From the NCBI RefSeq assembly GCF_006385555.1, contig NZ_CP041036.1, positions 1 to 64,000 on the forward strand: a stretch of DNA of 64,000 nucleotides, read 5' to 3'. Below, in pieces: positions 46,557 to 56,581 of the stretch (position 1 is its first letter; every line of letters starts with the position of its first letter). The notes below the pieces were generated by a model. It was not told the DNA's origin and made no database searches. It worked only from the letters and a program-made list of their open reading frames with translations. Origin of the DNA: Shewanella polaris. Its GTDB lineage: Bacteria; Pseudomonadota; Gammaproteobacteria; Enterobacterales; Shewanellaceae. The translations under genes were made by a program, and so were the position numbers.

Positions 46557-47660
46557 TATACCATTTACATTAAATATGTGATCTAATTGGTCATCATTTC
46601 CTTATTTCAGTATCGATGAATAATCTCAATCTTGCAGCATTAGTTAAATCTGAGAAAAGCGCACGTAAACGTATGCGTTATCTCGCCTTACTTCATTTTA
46701 CCGAAGGTCATTCTCGTACTGCTATAGCCAACATGTTGAAGGTCAGTAGAACCAGTGTAAATGCTTGGGTTACTCATTATTTAACTCATGGCATTAGCGG
46801 CCTAGATGATAAACATAATCCAGGTAGACCCGCTCAATTATCGGCGAAACAACTGGTAAATCTGAAAGAATTTGTACAACGTCAAAGCTTGTCTGAGAGT
46901 GGCGGAAGATTGATGGCAAGAGATGTCAGTCTTTTTTATTCAGTCTGAATTTGGCGTGACCTTTAAACAGGCAAATATCTACAGATTACTGCATCAATTA
47001 GGATTGTCATGGATAACGACCCGTTCTCGTCACCCAAAACAGTCTCAAGATATTCAGGACGCTTTTAAAAAATTTCCAGCTGTCAACGATCCTTAACACC
47101 CCTGGTCATGTAGCGTTAGATCGCATTGATGTTTGGTTTCAAGATGAAGCCAGATTTGGTCAGCAAAATACCACGACCCGCATTTGGGCGACGAAAGGAA
47201 CCCGACCACGAGCGTTAAGGCAACAACAGTTCGAATCAGCGTATTTATATGGCGCGGTGTGTCCGGTAACGGGCGCGACAGAGGCTATTTTTGCCCCGCA
47301 TGCCAACAGTGAATATATGTGGGAGCATTTAAAATTAATTTCAGAGGCTACCGAATCGGGTCGCCATGCTTTGGTCATCATGGATGGCGCAGGTTGGCAT
47401 CAACAAGATCTGACTGAGGACTTTGATAACCTTAGTATCCTTAAGCTTCCGCCCTATTCGCCAGAACTCAACCCTATAGAACAAGTGTGGCAATGGCTTC
47501 GTCAGAATGAACTCGCCAATCGTTGCTTTAGTGGATATGACGATATTGTTGAGCAGTGTTCCATTGCATGGAATCGATTTATTGCAGAGCCGGAAAGGGT
47601 GATTCAACTATGTTCTAGACGGTGGACAAAACTGACCAATTAATTAATGTAAATGGTATA
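46557..47660 (+). mobile_element. IS630-family insertion sequence (decayed)
   Basis: The element is about 1.1 kb, bounded by perfect 17-bp inverted repeats TATACCATTTACATTAA at 46557-46573 and 47644-47660. The outermost bases are TA, the duplicated target of IS630/Tc1-type elements. The ATTGGTCA string near each end extends the similarity of the termini. It holds one transposase gene broken by two frameshifts. It inserted about 30 bp downstream of the rRNA operon terminator. Confidence 0.9.
46616..47643 (+). pseudogene. IS630-family transposase, frameshifted twice
   Basis: The gene encodes an IS630-type DDE transposase with an N-terminal helix-turn-helix (LKVSRTSVNAWVTHYL) and a C-terminal DDE domain showing VWFQDEARFG, LVIMDGAGWH and YSPELNPIEQVWQWLR. 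It reads in three frames. The first frame ends at 46948; similarity continues one base later with IQSEFGVTFKQANIYRLLHQL. That frame stops at 47094, and similarity continues in the third frame from FQLSTILNTPGHVALD to the end. One extra T in the T6 run at 46932-46937 and one extra base near 47072 explain both breaks. Programmed shifting is possible for the first only. Confidence 0.88.
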
Positions 47661-48402
47661 AATTATAGTGGTCTGCCTTGTACATCAAGGTTTTATATTT
47701 ATCTGATATGCGCCGTTCACTGAAAGTTTCTGCAATCATGCGAGGGTGTTTGGTTATCAAAATTTGAATTAGTTAATAATACCAATTACCTTTGTTACCT
47801 AATACACATAAAAATGGTAACAAATGACGCAACAAATCAGTTATAAATAATCATTCCAGTCATACTATTTACACTATCAATGTCTGTTAATTATTAAGTA
47901 CAATTGTGGGGGGGCTATCATTAGAAATCGCTTTGATAGATCAACAAAATATAATTATTGACCATTACTCCATTACTTCATTACTCTCAATAAATAAGTA
48001 ATATTTAAGAGGAAGTGTTTTAGTCAATCGATGAATTGCAGCATTTTAAAAATTGCCAAATATGGTTAATTGTCTGATTATGTTTAAGAGAAATCATCTA
48101 CAATTATCTTTCATGCGTATGGGATAAGTGAAATTGGACAATTATTAGTGCTATTTATATCACGTAAATATAGCGATCAACGCTTGAATCAGCCATATAG
48201 TATATGTAAATAAAATTACACTCCTAAGCTAAACAAGGTAAAGTAGTCTTATCACATTTTGAAATGCTTAGATTATTTTATCGCTATTCATAAATACTAT
48301 ATTTTGATGTTCTTTATGCTATTAGCTTTCATAACTATTCCTTTACTTATTGATAAGATTACAGTTAGCATATCTTTGTATATTTAATTTGGTGGGTTTA
48401 TT
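47661..48402. other. AT-rich gene-free stretch
   Basis: These 742 bp between the insertion sequence and the GGDEF/EAL gene contain no reading frame with a recognisable product, no tRNA and no clear terminator. The only odd item is a run of seven G at about 47908-47914. It probably holds the promoter of the downstream gene plus decayed sequence. Confidence 0.6.
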
Positions 48403-50892
48403 TTGCCTCGTTTGCCAACACTCTCTTTGTCTATTCTCGTACCTGTATCTATCTTTATCCTTTACCTTGGTTTGGTATGTGGGGAGTATGTCTATGAGCA
48501 TGCAGAAATCAATGAACAACTTGCATCCAGACAGTCAGAACAAATCCAGAAAGACTTGTTCAGAATGCGTCATGTAGTTGAATCATCGATGTTAACTCAA
48601 GATTATGAACGACTTGAACAGGAAGTAGCTTTAGTTTCAACAGACCAAAATATGATGGTGTACGTCATACTTGATGCCGAAAGTAAAATTCGCTTCGCGA
48701 ATCATATTATTTGGCGCGAAAGTAATGCGACGAATGTGTTGGAAGGCTATTCTGCCAGTTTGCATAGAAGTGTCATTACCAGTAATAAACTCTATCTAAA
48801 AGTAAACTTCGACCGTTTATCCATCCAAGTTTATTATCCACTAAATTCAAACTCAAATTCAAATTATAGTTACTCTAACTCAGTTGAGCTTATTTATTTA
48901 GAGTATGACATTGCAAATACCTTAGCTGAAGCCGTTGACAGTCTCTTAAAGCGTTTCATGGAAGTATGGGGGATTGGTGCTTTATTATTGTCGCTATTTT
49001 GTGTCATGTTGCATTACTTGCTTATTAGGCCAATAACACAATTAAGCTTAGCTGCAAAAAATATAGACTCACCAGATTTTAATACCGATATTATATGCTC
49101 TTCCACCGAATTGATTAACCTACGTGATTATCTTAATCAGGTAAACGGGCGTTTATGTCGAAGCAAAAAACGTCTAAATGATGCTGAACAACGGTGGCTT
49201 TTTGCTGTTGAAGGTGCTCGTAATGGTATTTGGGATTGGTGTATTGCTACTGGAGATGTGTTTGTTTCTGACCGCTGGAAAGACATATTAGGCTATAAAC
49301 CCTATGAGCTCGATAATGATTATTCTGTGTGGGAATCACGTTTACATCGTGATGATAAGGCGCAAGTTTTAAATACTTTACAAAATTACATTAATAATCA
49401 ACATGAATATTATGAAAGCGTTCACCGTTTGCGGCATAAAGATGGGCGTTATATTTGGATCTTAGATCGTGGCAAAATAGTTGAGTGGGATGAGTCTGGT
49501 CAACCATTACGGATTATTGGGACAATAACAGACGTTTCTGGCGATGTTAAAAATCAACATATAACAAATGAAAAACAAAATAATAACGGGCTTACAGATT
49601 TAATTAACCGCGAAGTCCTTGCTGATGAGCTATATGACTTACAAGTATTTAGTCGTAAGACAGGCCAGTTTTCAGCACTGTTAATGATTAATTTAGATAA
49701 CTTGAAGTTAATTAATGATGCCTTGGGTCGTCAATTAGGTGATCGGCTGCTAATGCAAATCGCTGCCAGACTTTCTGGGACATTCTCGAGTGCCGGTCTT
49801 GTCGCTAGGTTGGGTGCAGATGAATTTGTAATCTTAGCAAAGAACTTTGGTCATGATATTGATCAAGCCAATAAACGAGCGTTAGCATTGGCGAGTGAAG
49901 TGAGGCAATTAATTGGTCGTAGTTTTACTATTTCAGATCAACACTTGTCAATATCAGCGAGAATTGGCCTAGTGATTTTTGATGGCATAGAGTCATTAGA
50001 ACCTCAAATATTGTTAGCTCGTGTTGATAGTGCTTTAGAGCAAGCTAAAGATAGCCGATCTAATGGTTGCGCCATTTACCAAGCCGAATTAGATAAGGAT
50101 CAAATTCAACCATTTAAGTTACAAAATGAGTTAAAACTAGCTATTGATAACCGCCAGATGTCATTGATGTATCAACCCGTTGTTGATCAGGCTGGACAAC
50201 TAAACAGCGTAGAAGTATTAATGCGTTGGTATCATCCGCAACATGGGTATATTAGTCCTCGCAAGTTTATTGCAGCCGCGGAACTGTCTGACTGTATTTT
50301 TGAATTAGAACTTTGGGCACTGGATCAGGTTTGTGATTTGATTAAACAACTTCAGCAACAAAATGAAATAGTCCCACTGATGTCATTAAATGTATCTTCG
50401 CGCCATTTTCACCAAGAACATTATGCAAATGTAATTATTAATCGAATTAATAAAGCACAAATATCACCTAAATTATTTCAATTTGAATTAGCTGAAGATG
50501 TATTTGTTGTGAACGCTAAGGTAGCAACAAGCAAAATTGCTGAATTACAACGATATGGGGTCAATATCGCGATGGATAATTTTGGTGGTGGGTCTTGTGC
50601 CGTACATCTATTACAAGGTGTTGGCTTTTCGCAGGTGAAGTTAGCCGCTGTCTATCTGGAAGATATTGAGTTTAATCCGGAAATCTTTAATATTGCGACG
50701 GCCGTTGTTGAGTTTGCTACTAACTTAAATTTTCCTGTCGTCGCGAAACAAGTTGAAAATAAACAACAGCTCAATTTACTGACTCATGCTAAGTGTACTT
50801 GGTTCCAAGGTTATATTATTAGCCGACCATTAAATCAAGACGATATTATACAATTAATTAAAACGCAGTTATCGTTGAGTGTTGTGCGATAA
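48403..50892 (+). CDS. Membrane GGDEF/EAL protein with degenerate motifs
   Basis: This 829-residue protein of cyclic-di-GMP type is arranged as TM helix (about 8-28), periplasmic sensor, TM helix (about 185-208), HAMP-like linker, PAS domain (about 262-385), GGDEF domain and EAL domain. The GGDEF signature reads GADEF (about 471-475). The EAL signature reads EVL at 604-606; DDFGTG is DNFGGG at 725-730, and the usual AEGVE is AKQVE at 781-785. Loss of several metal and catalytic residues suggests an inactive or sensory protein, as in LapD. The TTG start at 48403 gives the full first helix. Its 3' end overlaps the converging gene by 35 bp. Confidence 0.88.
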   Translation: MPRLPTLSLSILVPVSIFILYLGLVCGEYVYEHAEINEQLASRQSEQIQKDLFRMRHVVESSMLTQDYERLEQEVALVSTDQNMMVYVILDAESKIRFANHIIWRESNATNVLEGYSASLHRSVITSNKLYLKVNFDRLSIQVYYPLNSNSNSNYSYSNSVELIYLEYDIANTLAEAVDSLLKRFMEVWGIGALLLSLFCVMLHYLLIRPITQLSLAAKNIDSPDFNTDIICSSTELINLRDYLNQVNGRLCRSKKRLNDAEQRWLFAVEGARNGIWDWCIATGDVFVSDRWKDILGYKPYELDNDYSVWESRLHRDDKAQVLNTLQNYINNQHEYYESVHRLRHKDGRYIWILDRGKIVEWDESGQPLRIIGTITDVSGDVKNQHITNEKQNNNGLTDLINREVLADELYDLQVFSRKTGQFSALLMINLDNLKLINDALGRQLGDRLLMQIAARLSGTFSSAGLVARLGADEFVILAKNFGHDIDQANKRALALASEVRQLIGRSFTISDQHLSISARIGLVIFDGIESLEPQILLARVDSALEQAKDSRSNGCAIYQAELDKDQIQPFKLQNELKLAIDNRQMSLMYQPVVDQAGQLNSVEVLMRWYHPQHGYISPRKFIAAAELSDCIFELELWALDQVCDLIKQLQQQNEIVPLMSLNVSSRHFHQEHYANVIINRINKAQISPKLFQFELAEDVFVVNAKVATSKIAELQRYGVNIAMDNFGGGSCAVHLLQGVGFSQVKLAAVYLEDIEFNPEIFNIATAVVEFATNLNFPVVAKQVENKQQLNLLTHAKCTWFQGYIISRPLNQDDIIQLIKTQLSLSVVR

Positions 50893-51832
50893 AATCAATG
50901 GTGTAAGACAGTGCTAGATTACGCATCGTATCACTTTCGATAAACACTTCGTGAGATGCTCCTTCAATGACCACTTTATGGCAATTGATACTCAATGCTT
51001 GGTTTTGTGCCTCATTAGAAACGATACTGTCTTTTTCAGCTTGTAAGATGAGTATCGGCGTTTCACTGTATTTAGCATAGTTGATACTTTTCTCAGCAGC
51101 AGACATTGCTTCAAGTAACCAATGATTGGTCGGAGATCCTAATTGCACCGCAGGTGTTCTGTCGAATAAGTCTCGATAATGTAGGTAACGCTGTTGACTG
51201 TGAGTGAGCCGATTGCTCCTAAAGCTATCTGGTTTATATTGCGTTCCACCTAACACAAACCTGCTGTGAATTTTACCTGCTTCAAGACGATTATGATCTA
51301 ATTTTTGAGCTAACCAACGTATCACTGATTGTGCGATAGGCAGTTTTATACCAAACATTGGGGCAGAAAAAACCGCAGCAGTAAATGTGTGAGGGTATTG
51401 ATTAAGATAATCACTGGCGATGGCACAGCCCATAGAGTGGGCAATTAGACATAACTCATCATGTTGCTGTTGAAATACTATTTGATTAATAAATTGAGTA
51501 AAATCTGCAGTGTAATCAGTAAACTTATCAACATAACCCTGATGTGGGTTATGCGTTAGCCTGTCGGATAAGCCCTGACCTCGGTGATCTAAAGCGTAAA
51601 CACTAAATCCTTGTTGGTATAAATCAAACATCAATTCTTGATACTTGATATAGGATTCTACCCTGCCATTACTAATCACTATGGCGCGTTGATTATTTGG
51701 ATGTTGGATCATCGCATAGGCAATATTGATACCGTCATAGGCACAAAAACTCGATTGCTGTACTTGTTGCCAAAAACATTGCTGTTCAATAGTCTCAAGC
51801 TTTAATTCTGATGAAAATTTCATGAAATGCAT
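50858..51832 (-). CDS. pldB: Alpha/beta hydrolase, lysophospholipase L2-like
   Basis: This 324-residue alpha/beta hydrolase resembles PldB and monoacylglycerol lipases. The oxyanion and lid region includes YALDHRGQGLSDR; the nucleophile serine is in LIAHSMGCAIA; the acid and histidine are in LQAEKDSIVSN and GASHEVFIE. Lysophospholipid cleavage is the likely reaction, but the substrate is not proved by sequence. It overlaps the GGDEF/EAL gene tail to tail and lies 60 bp after the DUF885 gene on the same strand. The first or fourth codon could be the start. Confidence 0.85.
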   Translation of the reverse strand: MHFMKFSSELKLETIEQQCFWQQVQQSSFCAYDGINIAYAMIQHPNNQRAIVISNGRVESYIKYQELMFDLYQQGFSVYALDHRGQGLSDRLTHNPHQGYVDKFTDYTADFTQFINQIVFQQQHDELCLIAHSMGCAIASDYLNQYPHTFTAAVFSAPMFGIKLPIAQSVIRWLAQKLDHNRLEAGKIHSRFVLGGTQYKPDSFRSNRLTHSQQRYLHYRDLFDRTPAVQLGSPTNHWLLEAMSAAEKSINYAKYSETPILILQAEKDSIVSNEAQNQALSINCHKVVIEGASHEVFIESDTMRNLALSYTIDFIAQHSTITAF

Positions 51833-51892
51833 TCTTGTATGCCAAATAGTTAAAATCTTAAAATTATTTATGCTTAAGTATGAATCGAACTA

Positions 51893-53701
51893 CTATACGT
51901 TACTCTCGTCTTTTATCATTTTTTGCTGAAGAATAATAAACTCATCAACCATTTGCTCTAGTACTGACATCGGAATTGATCCATTTTCTAAAATAGCATC
52001 ATGGAATTGTCTTATATCGAAATCTTTTCCAAGCGACGTTTCTGCTTTAGCGCGTAAGCGTTTTATGGTTAATTCACCAATTTTGTATGATAGCGCTTGG
52101 CCTGGCCATGAAATATAACGGTCTATTTCAGTTGTGACGTTGTGCATTGAAAGTGCCGTATTATTGGCCATAAAGTCGATTGCTTGTTGGCGACTCCAAC
52201 CTTTAGCATGCATTCCAGTGTCGACGACTAAGCGTGCCGCACGCCACATTTCATAAGTTAATCGACCAAAGTTACTATATGGGTCTTTATAAAATCCAGC
52301 TTCCAAACCTAAATATTCAGAATATAAACCCCAACCTTCACCAAATGCAGATATATAACTGTAACGTCGAAAATTGGGTAAGTTTATAAGTTCTTTATTA
52401 AGTGATATTTGTAAATGATGCCCAGGAACGGCTTCATGCAAGGTCAGTGCTTCAAGTTCGTAGAGCGGTCGTTTGTCCAAAGCATAGGTATTAACCCAAT
52501 AATAGCCGGGTTCATCGTCGCGGTTTGAACCTGAATAGCGTCCAGTAGTATATTTAGGTGCTATTTCTGCTGGAACAGGCGCAATGCCATAAGGTGTTCG
52601 TGGTAATTTTCCGAAATACTTAGGCAAGATTGCATCGGCTTTTTTTGCAATAAATGCTGCTTCTTTTAGTAATTCATCGGCTGTTTTGGGATAGAACTGC
52701 GGGTCAGTGCGTAAAAAACTTAAAAAATCGGCAAAACTACCTTTAAAATTAACTTCTTTAATAACTTGTTCCATCTCAGTTTTTATACGAGCAACTTCTT
52801 GTAAACCTAGTTGATGGACTTCTTCAGCTGTCATTGACAGTGTGGTGTAATATTCCACTCTGTTTTGATAAAACTCAGAGCCATTGGGTAAAGATGATGC
52901 TGCAATCTGGATACGTGCGTTTGGGATGTATTCTTGAGTCATGAAATCATAAAACTGTAGATACAGAGGTAATACGGTTTGCTCTATTGTAGATCGACCT
53001 TGTTGGGTTAATGCTTTTTTTTCTGCTGCAGTAAAATAATCTGGATAGTGGGTAAATGGAGTAAAGTAGCCGCTGTCTTCTATCGGGACAATAAAAGCAC
53101 TAATACTGTCTTCAAAACCTCTTAAAGTGATTTTTGCTGGCGTTATCCCACTGGCTAAACCTTGTTTGAGCCAATAAGTTTGTTGGGAAAAATAACGTGG
53201 TAATTGCTCTAGCTTAGCTAAATATTGTTGATAATCTTCAACACTATTAAAACGGCCTTTGGCAATAGCAGCTATGTAGGCATGAAAACCACTTTCTGCC
53301 GTTATAGGTAAATAGTGATCATGAAAACGATACATATCAACTTTATTTTGCAGCTGATCTTGCAGTATTTTGGCATTGATGACATCAGATTTTGACAAGT
53401 ACTTTCGGTCAAGCCGTTTGAGCTTATTAAGGATAGCAAGAGTCTGTTTATTTTTTTGCGCTAAAGTTTCAACTGATAAATCATCAAGTTTCCCTGCCGC
53501 TGAGGTATCGCCTAAACTGGCCGCTAGCTCTGGTGAGTAAGCTAAATTGACAGCCCAGCTTTGGTCTATAATAGCTTGTAAATTACTGTCTATTTGCGTT
53601 TGTTGACGTGTGATTGGCCTATCAATCTGAGTTGTACTTATATGACTATTACAAGCAGGTAAACTTAACATTATCAGTGTAGGTAGGATCAGCAAGCGCA
53701 T
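51893..53701 (-). CDS. DUF885 family lipoprotein (putative peptidase)
   Basis: This 602-residue DUF885 protein has a lipoprotein signal, LSLPAC, with the cysteine near residue 17, so it is probably attached to the outer membrane. The family's metal site is present as LTLHEAVPGHHLQ near residue 420, followed by FGEGWGLYSEYLG with its glutamates, and GQALSYKIGELTI. These match a zinc-dependent peptidase fold. The substrate is unknown; some family members are peptidases. It is upstream of the lysophospholipase gene on the same strand and diverges from add. Confidence 0.87.
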   Translation of the reverse strand: MRLLILPTLIMLSLPACNSHISTTQIDRPITRQQTQIDSNLQAIIDQSWAVNLAYSPELAASLGDTSAAGKLDDLSVETLAQKNKQTLAILNKLKRLDRKYLSKSDVINAKILQDQLQNKVDMYRFHDHYLPITAESGFHAYIAAIAKGRFNSVEDYQQYLAKLEQLPRYFSQQTYWLKQGLASGITPAKITLRGFEDSISAFIVPIEDSGYFTPFTHYPDYFTAAEKKALTQQGRSTIEQTVLPLYLQFYDFMTQEYIPNARIQIAASSLPNGSEFYQNRVEYYTTLSMTAEEVHQLGLQEVARIKTEMEQVIKEVNFKGSFADFLSFLRTDPQFYPKTADELLKEAAFIAKKADAILPKYFGKLPRTPYGIAPVPAEIAPKYTTGRYSGSNRDDEPGYYWVNTYALDKRPLYELEALTLHEAVPGHHLQISLNKELINLPNFRRYSYISAFGEGWGLYSEYLGLEAGFYKDPYSNFGRLTYEMWRAARLVVDTGMHAKGWSRQQAIDFMANNTALSMHNVTTEIDRYISWPGQALSYKIGELTIKRLRAKAETSLGKDFDIRQFHDAILENGSIPMSVLEQMVDEFIILQQKMIKDESNV

Positions 53702-53915
53702 CGATAGTCCTTTATAACTTTATCTGTTTTGTCAGCATTAGAGTATGCCCGATTTAAGTACAAAAAACACATCACAAATTAGCATGTGTTTTTAGTGTGT
53801 TAGATCCCATAAAAATATAGGTCATCAAAATTTATTTAAATACATGTTAAACTGACATTTATTCTCTGACCAACAAAACCATACAAATGGCAGGGTAAGT
53901 TTATAGGGGTTAATT

Positions 53916-54917
53916 ATGATAGATCCAACTATTCCGCTGGTTGATTTACATCGGCATTTAGACGGTAATGTTAATGTAAAAACTATTTGGGAATTAGGCC
54001 ATCAACATGGCATTAAATTACCTGCTAATTCTTTAGAAGAGCTTGCACCATTTGTGCAGATCCAAGGTAAAGAAAATAGCCTAGTGGATTTTTTAAAGAA
54101 ACTGGATTGGATGGTTGCTGTATTAGCCGATCTTGACGCAGTGAAGCGTGTAGCTTATGAAAATGTTATCGATGCTGCAGCACAAGGATTAGATTACGCT
54201 GAATTACGCTTTAGTCCTTATTATATGGCGATGAATCATAATTTACCCATTGAAGGTGTTGTTGAAGCTGTTATTGACGGTGTCCGTGCTGGAGTGAAAG
54301 AGTATGATATTAAGATTAATCTTATTGGTATTATGTCGCGATCATTTGGGCAAGAAAAATGTCGTTTAGAACTTGAAGGTATTTTGGCTCATCGTGACTG
54401 TATCGTCGCGATGGACTTAGCTGGTGATGAACTTGGGTTTCCTGGCGATTTGTTTTCCGAACATTTTAAACGTGTTCGAGATGCTGGGCTACAAGTCACC
54501 GCTCATGCCGGTGAAGCTGCTGGTGCCGAAAGCATGTGGCAAGCCATCAACGTATTAGGTGCAACGCGAATAGGTCATGGTGTTAATGCTATTCATGATC
54601 CTAAGTTAATGGAATACCTTGCTCAACATCGAATTGGTATTGAGTCATGCCCAACCAGTAATTTACACACCTCAACAGTTAAAGATTATACAGTGCATCC
54701 TCTGCGTAAATTTATGGATGCTGGTGTATTAATTGGCTTAAATACTGATGATCCAGGTGTAAGTGCGATTGATATCGCCCATGAATATCGAGTAGTGAAA
54801 AACGAAATGGGTTTTAGCGATGTTCAATTGGCAACATTACAACGTAATGGTGTTGAAATGGCCTTTATGTCAGACAGTGACCGTAAGAGCCTATATGCTA
54901 AAAAGCTCAATAAATAG
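53916..54917 (+). CDS. add: Adenosine deaminase
   Basis: Add deaminates adenosine to inosine in purine salvage. It has 333 residues. The zinc ligands and active residues are visible: DLHRHLDGN (HxH), [13 protein letters not shown] (His and Glu), RIGHGVNAI (His), and LNTDDPGVS (two Asp). The length and order are normal. A terminator follows 13 bp after the stop, shared with the converging hemN. Identification is secure. Confidence 0.97.
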   Translation: MIDPTIPLVDLHRHLDGNVNVKTIWELGHQHGIKLPANSLEELAPFVQIQGKENSLVDFLKKLDWMVAVLADLDAVKRVAYENVIDAAAQGLDYAELRFSPYYMAMNHNLPIEGVVEAVIDGVRAGVKEYDIKINLIGIMSRSFGQEKCRLELEGILAHRDCIVAMDLAGDELGFPGDLFSEHFKRVRDAGLQVTAHAGEAAGAESMWQAINVLGATRIGHGVNAIHDPKLMEYLAQHRIGIESCPTSNLHTSTVKDYTVHPLRKFMDAGVLIGLNTDDPGVSAIDIAHEYRVVKNEMGFSDVQLATLQRNGVEMAFMSDSDRKSLYAKKLNK

Positions 54918-54930
54918 CATGTCTTAGTTA

Positions 54931-54963
54931 AAAAAATAGCCAGCAAATGCTGGCTATTTTTTT
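54931..54963. terminator. Bidirectional terminator between add and hemN
   Basis: The stem AATAGCCAGC / GCTGGCTATT, extended by A:T pairs, has the loop AAAT. An A run on one side and T run on the other let it act for both converging genes. Confidence 0.92.
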
Positions 54964-54987
54964 ATGTAGTGCTCAATAACTAGTGGA

Positions 54988-56364
54988 CTAGATCACTCTT
55001 GAAAACTGTTGCTGACGGGCTTTTTGACGATAATAGACATCAAAGCACATACAGATATTACGAATTAGTAGACGACCGGTCGTGCTAACGGTTAGCTTGC
55101 GATCGGTGATATCAACTAATTTATCATTAATGAATGTCTGTAACAGTTTGAGATCTTCAACAAAATATTCATCAAAGTTAATCGCAAACTTCTGCTCTAT
55201 TTTGTTCATGTCTAAATCAAAATGGCAGATAATCTGTTTAATTACCGCACGACGAATTTCATCATCTTGATTTAAGCTACAACCTTTCCATAGTGCATGT
55301 CCATTGGCATCAATAGACTCATAGTAAGGACGAATATCTTTTTGATTTTGAGCATAACAATCGCCAATTTGGCTGATTGAAGATACCCCTAACCCCAGTA
55401 AATCACACTCTTCTTGAGTCGTATAACCTTGGAAATTTCGGTGTAGTTTACCGGCATTTTGTAACTTGGCTAATTCGTCATTAGGTTTAGCAAAGTGGTC
55501 CATACCAATAAATTGATAGCCCGCACCTGTTAACGATTCAATCGTTTGGCGCAGCATATCTAATTTCTGTTGTGGAGCAGGCATATCATGTTCTTTAATT
55601 TTACGCTGTGCAGCAAAACGTGATGGTAAATGTGCATAGTTAAATACAGACAAGCGATCTGGCGACAGTTCAATAATGCGCGCAATCGTTTTAGCAAAGG
55701 TTTCTGGCGTCTGTAGTGGTAAACCGTAAATTAAATCAACGTTAGTCGACACGAAACCTAGCTCTTTTGCTCGAGCAATTAAGTCGAAAATAAACTGTTC
55801 GTCTTGTTCGCGATTAACGGCAATTTGTACTTCTTTATTGAAGTCTTGAACACCTATAGATACTCGGTTAAACCCAGCTTCTTTTAAGGTGTCCAACATA
55901 CTTAACTCGATTTCTCGAGGGTCAACTTCAATTGAGTATTCACCCACCTCGGCAAAATTAAAATGCTCTTTAATCAGAGTGGTTAATTTAAGAATTTGTT
56001 CTGGACTTAAAAAAGTGGGTGTTCCTCCGCCCCAATGCATTTGGGTTACGGTGTAATTTTTGAATAATGGGGCTCGTTTAATAATTTCAGTGGCCAGATA
56101 CTCAATATATTGATCAGCTTTATGTGAGTGGCGAGTAATTATTTTATTACAGCCACAGTAGTAGCAAAGCTTGGCGCAAAAAGGGATATGTACATATAAC
56201 GATAGTTTATCGGATTTACTATTTTTAATTGATGTCAGTAAATCTTGTTCAGTAAAAGCATCGTCAAATTCTAATGCAGTCGGGTAAGAAGTATAACGGG
56301 GACCGCTGTAATTGTATTTTTCGATCATCGACTGATCCCAACTAATCTGAGTGGGCTGCTTCAA
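54988..56364 (-). CDS. hemN: Oxygen-independent coproporphyrinogen III oxidase
   Basis: HemN is the radical-SAM enzyme that converts coproporphyrinogen III to protoporphyrinogen IX without oxygen. It has 458 residues. The N-terminus has GPRYTSYPTALEF; the iron-sulfur cluster motif is CAKLCYYCGC; MHWGGGTPTF, VEVDPRE-like IEVDPREIE and the HemN C-terminal domain follow. It complements the aerobic hemF in this window. A dyad with a half-site resembling FNR lies about 65 bp upstream. Identification is secure. Confidence 0.97.
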   Translation of the reverse strand: MKQPTQISWDQSMIEKYNYSGPRYTSYPTALEFDDAFTEQDLLTSIKNSKSDKLSLYVHIPFCAKLCYYCGCNKIITRHSHKADQYIEYLATEIIKRAPLFKNYTVTQMHWGGGTPTFLSPEQILKLTTLIKEHFNFAEVGEYSIEVDPREIELSMLDTLKEAGFNRVSIGVQDFNKEVQIAVNREQDEQFIFDLIARAKELGFVSTNVDLIYGLPLQTPETFAKTIARIIELSPDRLSVFNYAHLPSRFAAQRKIKEHDMPAPQQKLDMLRQTIESLTGAGYQFIGMDHFAKPNDELAKLQNAGKLHRNFQGYTTQEECDLLGLGVSSISQIGDCYAQNQKDIRPYYESIDANGHALWKGCSLNQDDEIRRAVIKQIICHFDLDMNKIEQKFAINFDEYFVEDLKLLQTFINDKLVDITDRKLTVSTTGRLLIRNICMCFDVYYRQKARQQQFSRVI

Positions 56365-56581
56365 GGCGTGTCCTCCAGGGGGTAAATTAGCAACAACCGA
56401 AGTATGCTATGTTCATAACCAAATAACCTTGATCTAGGTTGTAAAAATGAATGTTGCCTACAGGAATAAATACACTTTAGCTGTGTCTTATATGAGATAT
56501 TACTGGGAATGAGGTGTAAGTCACAGTTTGCTATATGTTGTATGAAAGTCTTCAGTAAGTCACACTGTCAAAGCGAATGAA

